11,990 bases of DNA from Hyphomicrobiales bacterium (GTDB taxonomy: Bacteria > Pseudomonadota > Alphaproteobacteria > Rhizobiales > Afifellaceae): contig JACCSN010000419.1 of the NCBI GenBank assembly GCA_013812985.1, positions 1 to 11,990 on the forward strand. Direction: 5' to 3'. A program made the position numbers and the translations under genes. This document shows, in pieces, positions 6,854 to 11,990 of the stretch; position 1 is the stretch's first letter, and each line of letters opens with the position of its first letter. The notes below the pieces were generated by a model. It was given only the letters and a program-made list of their open reading frames with translations, was not told the origin of the DNA and did no database searches.

Positions 6854-7612
6854 TCAAGCCGCGGGCGGCTGCACCTCGTAAGCCCCGGTAATGAGGCCGA
6901 TGATCTCCTCCGGCGTCGTCGTCCGCGTCTGACGCACGGCGATGCAGCGGCCATGGCGCATGACCGAGATGCGGTCGGAGACGGCGAAGACGTCCTGGAT
7001 ATTATGCGAGATGAGCACGACCGACTTGCCGCGCGCCCTGAGCCGCTGCACGAAATCGAGCACCTTGCGGACCTCGGCGACGGCCAGCGCCGCCGTCGGC
7101 TCGTCCATGATGATGAGGTCGGCGTCCATGTTCAACGCACGGGCGATCGCCACGCCCTGCCGCTGGCCGCCCGACAGGTTCTCCACCCAGCCGTCCAGGC
7201 TGGGAAGATGCACGTCGATCTGGTTGAGGAGTTCTTCCGTGCGCCGCCGCATGGCGCGGCGATCCAGGAAGGGAAGCCCGAAGCGTGGGCGGGTGATCTC
7301 GCGGCCGAGGAAGATGTTGTCCGGGACAGTCATCTTCCCGGCGAGCGCGAGCTCCTGGTAGATGGTGGCGATGCCGCTCGCCCAGGCATCCTTCGGCGAG
7401 TGGAAGCGCATCGGCTCGCCGCGCAGGAGCAGCTCCCCGGCATCGGCCAGATAGGCTCCTGACATGGTCTTGATGAGGGTCGACTTGCCGGCGCCGTTGT
7501 CGCCGACCAGCGCCATCACCTCGCCTTGCGCCACGACGAAGTCGACGCCATTGAGGGCGACAAGACCGCCGAAGCGCTTGACGATGCCGCGCATCTCGAG
7601 AAGCGCGCTCAT
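6854..7612 (-). CDS. Single-domain ABC sugar transporter ATPase (FrcA-like)
   Basis: A 252-residue cytoplasmic ATPase that powers the minus-strand importer. It has one complete nucleotide-binding domain: Walker A GDNGAGKST (37-45), Q-loop Gln in IYQEL (Gln85), signature LSGGQRQGVAIARAL (146-160), Walker B LIIMDEP (166-172) and switch His in ISHN (His203). The length matches single-domain members such as FrcA, not the roughly 500-residue two-domain RbsA/XylG type found on the other strand here; two copies would bind the permease pair. ATG 7612 is the only sensible start. It has no convincing Shine-Dalgarno sequence, but its ATG overlaps as ATGA the stop of a 22-codon ORF that itself overlaps the preceding regulator-kinase gene, so initiation may depend on coupling. 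Confidence 0.92.
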   Translation of the reverse strand: MSALLEMRGIVKRFGGLVALNGVDFVVAQGEVMALVGDNGAGKSTLIKTMSGAYLADAGELLLRGEPMRFHSPKDAWASGIATIYQELALAGKMTVPDNIFLGREITRPRFGLPFLDRRAMRRRTEELLNQIDVHLPSLDGWVENLSGGQRQGVAIARALNMDADLIIMDEPTAALAVAEVRKVLDFVQRLRARGKSVVLISHNIQDVFAVSDRISVMRHGRCIAVRQTRTTTPEEIIGLITGAYEVQPPAA

Positions 7613-7677
7613 GGCGATGCCACGCGAAAGCGGGCTGCGAGAGCCATTTCGGGGTTGCTCATGTGCACGGCTTTCAT
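7609..7677 (-). CDS. 22-codon ORF overlapping both neighbours by ATGA
   Basis: A 22-residue frame, [17 protein letters not shown] followed by RVASP, fills the gap between the LacI-PfkB gene and the ABC ATPase gene. Its ATG overlaps the TGA of the upstream gene as ATGA, and its own TGA overlaps the ATG of the ATPase gene as ATGA. No strong ribosome-binding site is seen for it or for the ATPase gene. It may be a coupling leader that carries ribosomes across the gap, or simply chance. I recognise no family. Confidence 0.35.
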   Translation of the reverse strand: MKAVHMSNPEMALAARFRVASP

Positions 7678-8870
7678 GCGGCCGATACGAACGCGACGGG
7701 GCCGGTCGGAGCATCGAGCAGCCGCGCGATTTTGGCCATCGATGTCAGGCGCGCCTGGGCGCCTTCGGCAGTGACGGCGAGCGCGGCCGCCACATTGGCG
7801 TGGCGAGCCGCATCCGCCAGGTCGCGACCATGCAGCCAAAGGCCGAGGAAGACGCCGGCGAACGTATCCCCGGCGCCCGTCGAGTCCACCACCTCGACCG
7901 GCAAAGCCGGAACCGAGATCGGCGCCGCGTCCCCCAACGGGAAGACCGCCGCGCCGCGATCCGCCAAGGTCAGCACGACGTGGCCCCGATCCCGACAACC
8001 GGCCACGTAAGGCGTGAAAGCCTCGACCACATCGGTCAAGCCGGCGCGCAGCCCGAGCACCGCGCGGGCCGTCTCGGCGTTCAGGAAGACAAGATCGTGG
8101 GACTTGAGCAGCGCCGCGAAATCGCGGGCATTGCAGGATTGCGCGGGGAGGCCGGTCGTGTGGAGGCTCACCTTCCAGCCAGATTCGCGGAAGCGCGCGA
8201 TGGTCTTGCGCATGCGTCCGACATGGTAGCCTTCGACATGCAGGCAGCGCGGCCGGTTTTCCTCGGCGATCGGCAGGTGGGCGGCGAGATCGGTTTCGGT
8301 CAGCTCGAAGGGTTCGTTGATGATGGTGCGGCTTCCGTTCGCTTCGACGATGACGAAGCAGCGCGACAGCCGATCATGGTAGGGGCGGCGGATCGGCAGG
8401 GCATGGACGCCTTGGCGGGACAATTCCGCCAGCGCCCATTCGCTGTCGGGATCGCCCCCGATCGCGGTGGCAAGTTCCACGTCGAGGGCGCAATCGCCGC
8501 CCAGCGCCGCGGCGGCGGCGGCCACATTGGCGGCCGGCCCGCCGAGCGCCTTCTCGATGTGATGGGCGGTGATGCGGTCGTCGCGATGCGGCAGCACGTC
8601 GACGCGCGCCATGTAATCCACGCTGATGTAGCCGACGGTGATCAGATGCGGCAGCTTCAGCCGGGCAACCTCGTCGAAGTCGCCGGCCATACCGATCAAG
8701 GAGCGCGCCAAGGCGTTGGGTCGGTAGGCGAGACGCTGCATAGCAGCTTCGACGCGTTCCCGTGTCTTTGGGCGCACCCGAGCCGACCCGTTGCAAACAT
8801 GCGAGACGGTACCGATCGAGACGCCCGCCTCCCGCGCAACGTCGACGATGGTGGGCCGCTTGCGTCTCAT
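7674..8870 (-). CDS. LacI-type DNA-binding domain fused to a PfkB carbohydrate kinase
   Basis: A 398-residue protein with two parts in one unbroken frame. Residues 7-58 are a full LacI-family headpiece: helix-turn-helix [19 protein letters not shown] (7-25), then [14 protein letters not shown] and the minor-groove hinge helix [10 protein letters not shown] (49-58). In place of the usual periplasmic-binding-like sensor, residues about 75-390 form a PfkB kinase: [17 protein letters not shown] (75-91), first signature [16 protein letters not shown] (110-125), [12 protein letters not shown] (262-273), TLADRG (301-306, where TLGxxG is usual) and second signature [11 protein letters not shown] (329-339) with catalytic D335. 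The kinase site therefore looks active. The ATG at 8870 starts a canonical headpiece but has a weak ribosome-binding site. Internal Met61 lacks a Shine-Dalgarno sequence, so a separate kinase product is unlikely. It heads the minus-strand operon, next to a divergent promoter region. It probably represses one or both transporter loci, with substrate, product or ATP binding as the signal. Confidence 0.93.
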   Translation of the reverse strand: MRRKRPTIVDVAREAGVSIGTVSHVCNGSARVRPKTRERVEAAMQRLAYRPNALARSLIGMAGDFDEVARLKLPHLITVGYISVDYMARVDVLPHRDDRITAHHIEKALGGPAANVAAAAAALGGDCALDVELATAIGGDPDSEWALAELSRQGVHALPIRRPYHDRLSRCFVIVEANGSRTIINEPFELTETDLAAHLPIAEENRPRCLHVEGYHVGRMRKTIARFRESGWKVSLHTTGLPAQSCNARDFAALLKSHDLVFLNAETARAVLGLRAGLTDVVEAFTPYVAGCRDRGHVVLTLADRGAAVFPLGDAAPISVPALPVEVVDSTGAGDTFAGVFLGLWLHGRDLADAARHANVAAALAVTAEGAQARLTSMAKIARLLDAPTGPVAFVSAA

Positions 8871-8874
8871 CGCG

Positions 8875-8885
8875 CGTTAGAAACG
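8875..8885. promoter_or_regulatory. Short inverted repeat at the LacI-PfkB start, possible operator
   Basis: CGTT-AGA-AACG is a perfect 4+4 inverted repeat ending a few bases from the start codon, where an autoregulatory repressor could bind. It is short and could be chance. Confidence 0.2.
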
Positions 8886-8886
8886 G

Positions 8887-8914
8887 AGTATCGAGCCAAA
8901 GCTTCCCAAGTCAT
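8887..8914 (-). promoter_or_regulatory. Candidate promoter of the minus-strand operon
   Basis: On the minus strand, ATGACT (8914-8909) and GATACT (8892-8887) are separated by 16 bp and resemble sigma-70 -35 and -10 boxes. Transcription would begin about 10 nt before the LacI-PfkB start, giving a very short leader. The match is moderate. Confidence 0.25.
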
Positions 8915-9022
8915 CAGAGAGCAGGCACCCGGGTTGAAGGCTTTCAATCTGGATGGCTTCTTGGAGCAAGGCAATAGCCAATCCGGCAGGGAAGCGTAAG
9001 CGATTGCCCATTGCAGGCGACA

Positions 9023-9050
9023 TTGACATGGCAAATTGTCCGCCTAACGT
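9023..9050 (+). promoter_or_regulatory. Candidate promoter of the plus-strand transporter
   Basis: A perfect -35 box TTGACA (9023-9028) is followed after 16 bp by TAACGT (9045-9050), a three-of-six -10 box. It is well placed, about 60 bp before the binding-protein start. An inverted GACA-N8-TGTC (9025-9040) overlaps the -35 box and could be a regulator site. Confidence 0.45.
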
Positions 9051-9065
9051 AGTAATCGGAGTTTG

Positions 9066-9083
9066 AAGCGCGGGTTCGCGCCT
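9066..9083. promoter_or_regulatory. Inverted repeat downstream of the plus promoter, candidate operator
   Basis: GCGCG-GGTT-CGCGC (9068-9081), with partly matching flanks, lies roughly 10-27 bp after the predicted transcription start and 25 bp before the gene. That is a classical repressor position for a LacI-type protein, but it could also be an RNA hairpin. Confidence 0.3.
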
Positions 9084-9095
9084 TGCTCCTGTCGA

Positions 9096-9104
9096 AAGGG
9101 AGGT
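9096..9104 (+). promoter_or_regulatory. Strong ribosome-binding site of the second binding protein
   Basis: AAGGGAGGT lies 5 nt before ATG 9109, a near-ideal Shine-Dalgarno sequence. It fixes the start and fits high expression of a periplasmic binding protein. Confidence 0.85.
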
Positions 9105-9108
9105 CAGA

Positions 9109-10215
9109 ATGTTAAAAGGTTTCAGTTTCATCCTGCCAGCGCTTCTGGCGCTGCCATTGTCCGGGGCGCTCGCGCAGGACAAGCAGCCCATCAGCAACAA
9201 AACTTGCGACGAGCTGATCGCCTTCTATGACAAGCTGCCGTTCACCGATGTCCTGCCTCTGGAGGCTGGGCCGATCGCGATCAACGGCGAAGAGCGCGAC
9301 ATTACCATCGGCTTCTCGCAGACCGGATTTAACCATCCCTGGCGCATCGCCATGCTGGAAGCCATGCAGGCTGAGGCGTGCCGGCACCCGAATGTCTCGC
9401 TGCTCGTGCTCGATGGCAATGTCGACGTGGCCAAGCAGAACAACGACGTGCGCGATCTTCTGGCGCGCGGCGTCGATGGCGTGGTGATGAGCCCGGTGGA
9501 ATCCGCCGGTCTGGTCCCGGCCTCGCGCGCGGTGATGGACGCCAAGTTGCCGCTCGTTCTGCTCGACCGCGACGTGCCATCCGAGAAGACCCTGTTCATC
9601 GGGCAGAGCAATGTGACGATGGCCGAGCAGGTGGCCGAGCGCATGGCCAAGGATCTTGGCGGCAAGGGCAATGTCGTCGTCATCACCGGCCTGCAGGGCT
9701 CGTCGCCCGCCGTCGACCGCGACAAGGGCATGATGAACGTGCTCGCCAAGTATCCGGACATGAAGGTGTTGGTGAAGGGTGACGGGCAGTGGATCCGCGA
9801 GCCCGCCGTCAAACTCATGGAAGACTGGCTCACCGCGCATCCGGAGATCAACGCCGTCTTCTCGCATGCCGAGGAATCGTCCTGGGGTGCCCAGCTTGCC
9901 ATCGCCCGTGCCGATCGCTGCGCCGAAGGCATCAAGCATTATACGCATGACGGCTCCAACGCCGGTTTCAAGTCGGTGAGCGCGGGGACCTTCGGAGCGG
10001 ACGGCAACTACACCCCGTTTATCGGCGATGTCGGCCTGCGCGCCGTGCTCTACACGCTGATGGGCAAGGATATTCCCGACCGCAAGGAATACGAGAACGC
10101 CGGCTTCCAGCTGGCGCTGCCGGATTCCCCCGCCGTGGTGGCGGAGAACGCCGAGGAATGGGCCGGCCGTGGCTGGGGCGATTTCGAGCCCGCTCCGGAT
10201 CCCTGCAAGTCGTAG
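9109..10215 (+). CDS. Periplasmic sugar-binding protein of the second ABC system
   Basis: A 368-residue secreted type I periplasmic binding protein (ribose/galactose-binding superfamily). The signal peptide runs from MLKGFSF through a hydrophobic core to a probable cut after ALA at 20-22. The ligand-binding fold begins near residue 64 with ITIGFSQTGFNHPWRIAM, followed by DGNVDVAKQNNDV (102-114), GVDGVVMSPV (121-130), LVLLDRDVP (149-157) and a hinge near GLQGSSPAVDRDKG. It is longer than ribose-binding protein because of about 40 extra residues between the signal peptide and the first strand. It has four cysteines (33, 91, 271, 366), two of them in the extra N- and C-terminal tails, which may form disulfides in the periplasm. 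The start is set by the signal peptide and the strong ribosome-binding site. It is first in the plus-strand operon, 29 nt before the ATPase gene. The ligand is unknown; its sequence is unlike the binding protein at 5802-6785. Confidence 0.92.
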   Translation: MLKGFSFILPALLALPLSGALAQDKQPISNKTCDELIAFYDKLPFTDVLPLEAGPIAINGEERDITIGFSQTGFNHPWRIAMLEAMQAEACRHPNVSLLVLDGNVDVAKQNNDVRDLLARGVDGVVMSPVESAGLVPASRAVMDAKLPLVLLDRDVPSEKTLFIGQSNVTMAEQVAERMAKDLGGKGNVVVITGLQGSSPAVDRDKGMMNVLAKYPDMKVLVKGDGQWIREPAVKLMEDWLTAHPEINAVFSHAEESSWGAQLAIARADRCAEGIKHYTHDGSNAGFKSVSAGTFGADGNYTPFIGDVGLRAVLYTLMGKDIPDRKEYENAGFQLALPDSPAVVAENAEEWAGRGWGDFEPAPDPCKS

Positions 10216-10244
10216 CTGACCACCCCGCCGAACCGAGCCAGCCC

Positions 10245-11771
10245 GTGTCTACCCCCGTAACTGGGGACGCCGAGATCGCGGCGAGCGGAACCGGGCTGGC
10301 GCTGCTTGAGGGGAGGGGCCTGGACAAGTCGTTCGAGGGCAACCGTGTCCTCTCGAGCGTGGACTTCGCCGTCCTTCCGGGCGAGGTCCACGCCATCGTC
10401 GGCGAGAACGGCGCCGGCAAGTCGACGCTGATCAAGATTTTGGGCGGGGTCTACCAGCCCGATGCGGGACAGCTCCTCGTGGGCGGGACCGAGCGCCGCC
10501 TGCGATCACCGCGCGACGCGCTGGCCAACGGCATCGTGGCAATCCACCAGGAGCTCTCGCTCGCCCCGCATCTCTCCACGGAAGAGAACATTTTTTTGGG
10601 GCATTTCCCCATGCGGGCCTTTGCGGTGGACCGCGGCGAGATGCGCCGGCGCACTTTGCAGCTTCTGGAGCGGCTCTCCGTCGAGGTCGATCCGGGGCGC
10701 CCGGTCGGCGAGCTCAGCATCGCCCAGCAGCAGATGGTGGAGATCGCCAAGGCGCTGTCCTTCGATGCACGGCTCCTGATCCTCGACGAACCCACGGCGG
10801 TGCTCGACCAGGACAGGGTGGCCACCCTGTTCAAGGTCATCGGCCGGCTGCGCGAGCAGGGCATCGGCATCGTCTACATCTCCCATCACCTGGAGGAAAT
10901 CTTCCAGATCGCGGACCGTGTCACCGTCCTGCGCGATGGCAAGCGCACCGGCACGGAGCATGTTCGCGCGGTGGATCAGGACTGGCTGGTCAACCGGATG
11001 ATCGGGCGGGACTTTCCGCCCCACGCACCGCATGCCCGCAGCTCCGGACGCCCCGCCATCGAGGTCGAGGGATTGTCGGTCCCCCGTCAGTTCGAGGACG
11101 TGTCCTTCTCGGTCAATGAGGGCGAGATCGTCGGCCTCGCCGGCCTGGTTGGTGCCGGCCGCTCGGAGGTGGCGCATGCCCTGATGGGGCTGACGCGGAC
11201 CAGCGCCGGCCGCATAAAAGTGTTCGGCCGGGAGGTCCGCATCGACGGCCCCGCGGCGGCGTCGCGGCTCGGCATCGCCTACGTGACCGAGGACCGCAAG
11301 GCCTACGGGCTCCTGCCGAACCGCCCGGTGCTGGAGAACGTCACCGTCGCCAACTTGAAACGCTTCTTCCGCTTTCCGTTCCTGCGGCGCCGCAAGGAAC
11401 GAGCCTTCGTGCGCGAGATGATCGGCCTCCTCGACATCCGCCTCGGCAGCATGAGCACGGAAATCCGCAACCTCTCCGGCGGCAACCAGCAAAAGGTGCT
11501 GATCGGCCGCGCTTTGGCGGTGGAGCCGAAGATCCTGATCTTCGACGAGCCGACGCGCGGCGTCGATATCGGCGCCAAGCAGGAGATTTACGCCTTCATC
11601 GAGCGCCTGGTGGCGCAGGGTGTGGCCATCGTGCTGATCTCGTCGGAGATGGAAGAGGTACTGCGACTGTCGGACCGCATCATTGTCTTGCGCCGGGGCC
11701 GCGTCGCGGCGACCATGCCGCGCGAAGCCGCCAGCGAGGCCGCCATCATGAGAGCCGCAGCCCTTGCCTGA
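10245..11771 (+). CDS. Two-domain ABC sugar transporter ATPase (RbsA/MglA/XylG type)
   Basis: A 508-residue cytoplasmic ATPase with two nucleotide-binding domains. Domain 1 has Walker A GENGAGKST (53-61), Gln in IHQEL, signature LSIAQQQMVEIAKAL (157-171), Walker B LLILDEP (177-183) and His in ISHH. Domain 2 has a degenerate Walker A GLVGAGRSE (300-308), signature LSGGNQQKVLIGRAL (409-423), Walker B ILIFDEPTRGVDIG (430-443) and ISSEME where the switch His is usually found. This asymmetry is normal in RbsA-type proteins. GTG 10245 is chosen; the frame is open to ATG 10158, but that would overlap the binding-protein gene by 58 bp and add residues unlike the family. The Shine-Dalgarno sequence is weak. 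It lies between its binding protein and its permease. Confidence 0.93.
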   Translation: MSTPVTGDAEIAASGTGLALLEGRGLDKSFEGNRVLSSVDFAVLPGEVHAIVGENGAGKSTLIKILGGVYQPDAGQLLVGGTERRLRSPRDALANGIVAIHQELSLAPHLSTEENIFLGHFPMRAFAVDRGEMRRRTLQLLERLSVEVDPGRPVGELSIAQQQMVEIAKALSFDARLLILDEPTAVLDQDRVATLFKVIGRLREQGIGIVYISHHLEEIFQIADRVTVLRDGKRTGTEHVRAVDQDWLVNRMIGRDFPPHAPHARSSGRPAIEVEGLSVPRQFEDVSFSVNEGEIVGLAGLVGAGRSEVAHALMGLTRTSAGRIKVFGREVRIDGPAAASRLGIAYVTEDRKAYGLLPNRPVLENVTVANLKRFFRFPFLRRRKERAFVREMIGLLDIRLGSMSTEIRNLSGGNQQKVLIGRALAVEPKILIFDEPTRGVDIGAKQEIYAFIERLVAQGVAIVLISSEMEEVLRLSDRIIVLRRGRVAATMPREAASEAAIMRAAALA

Positions 11772-11990
11772 CCCCACCGTTCCCGCAGCTCCCGCGCGAC
11801 ACCTTTCAGGTGGCCTGGCCAGCCGCGCCCGGCAGCAGATCGGCGTCGTCCTGGCGCTGGTCGCGCTGATCGTCGTGGCGAGCCTCGTCTCCGACCGCTT
11901 CCTCACCGTACCGAACCTGCTCAACATCCTGCGCCAGGTGGCCATCGTCGGCATCCTCGCCGTCGGCCAGACCTTCGTCATCCTGACGGC
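11764..11990 (+). CDS. ABC sugar transporter permease, RbsC-like, cut by window end
   Basis: The first 75 or so codons of an inner-membrane permease. After a polar N-terminus with ARHLSGGLASRARQQ comes a first membrane segment, IGVVLALVALIVVASLV, then SDRFLTVPNLLNILRQVA and ILAVGQTFVILT, the typical beginning of RbsC-family permeases just before the conserved GxDLS region. No ATG or GTG lies upstream in frame after the TGA at 11749-11751. TTG 11764, overlapping the ATPase stop by 8 nt, is therefore the most likely start; CTG 11815 is less likely. It completes the second importer with the binding protein and two-domain ATPase. Confidence 0.85.
   Translation, partial: MPDPTVPAAPARHLSGGLASRARQQIGVVLALVALIVVASLVSDRFLTVPNLLNILRQVAIVGILAVGQTFVILT

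Noticed and set aside
7674..8690. Separate kinase made from an internal start at Met61 of the fusion
   Set aside because: No Shine-Dalgarno sequence precedes the internal ATG at 8690, and the frame is continuous with the headpiece.
7464..8999. Long plus-strand open frame of 511 codons
   Set aside because: It lies antisense to the ABC ATPase and LacI-PfkB genes, which have clear domains; long antisense frames are common in high-GC coding DNA. No motif or ribosome-binding site supports it.
10506..11981. Long minus-strand open frame of 491 codons
   Set aside because: Antisense to the two-domain ATPase, low-complexity composition and no family motif.
1..11990. CRISPR array, tRNA, rRNA or insertion sequence
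   Set aside because: No regularly spaced repeats, no tRNA-like fold noticed, and no transposase motif or terminal inverted repeats.

Overview
The window is high-GC DNA that looks alphaproteobacterial, most likely Hyphomicrobiales/Rhizobiales. The reasons are FrcA/RbsC/RbsA-type sugar ABC transporters, 1-8 bp stop/start overlaps, frequent GTG starts and a rhizobial-style catabolic gene set. This placement is an inference from style and gene content; no taxonomic marker is present.

Layout. Two divergent carbohydrate-uptake loci face away from a 238-bp intergenic region (8871-9108). The minus-strand operon reads leftwards from 8870: a LacI-type DNA-binding domain fused to a PfkB sugar kinase; a 22-codon ORF that overlaps both neighbours; a single-domain ABC ATPase; an LsrB/RhaS-like periplasmic binding protein; two RbsC-like permeases; a second PfkB kinase; an eIF-2B/MtnA-superfamily protein; a SIS-domain sugar-phosphate isomerase; and a frameshifted, C-terminally truncated deoC (deoxyribose-phosphate aldolase) remnant. 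From the first permease to the SIS gene every junction overlaps (4, 4, 8 and 1 nt), so these genes are probably translated as one coupled unit. A strong stem-loop sits between the binding-protein and permease genes. The plus-strand locus (9109 to beyond 11990) encodes a second binding protein, a two-domain RbsA/MglA-type ATPase and the start of an RbsC-like permease cut by the window edge.

How it may work. Two importers bring in sugars or polyols. The two PfkB kinases, the SIS protein and the eIF-2B-like protein would phosphorylate and rearrange the substrate. An aldolase of the DeoC type was apparently once the last step but is now broken. The LacI-PfkB fusion is the most unusual part: it keeps the LacI helix-turn-helix and hinge but has a complete PfkB kinase where the sugar-sensing domain should be. 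One polypeptide could therefore repress the divergent promoters and phosphorylate or sense the substrate. The eIF-2B-like protein lacks, by eye, both residues used for catalysis in MtnA and ribose-1,5-bisphosphate isomerase, so its role is open. The substrate cannot be read from the sequence; a pentose, deoxypentose or related sugar is the best guess.

Positions 1-299 and roughly 703-850 hold no gene I can support. No tRNA, rRNA, CRISPR array or insertion sequence was seen.
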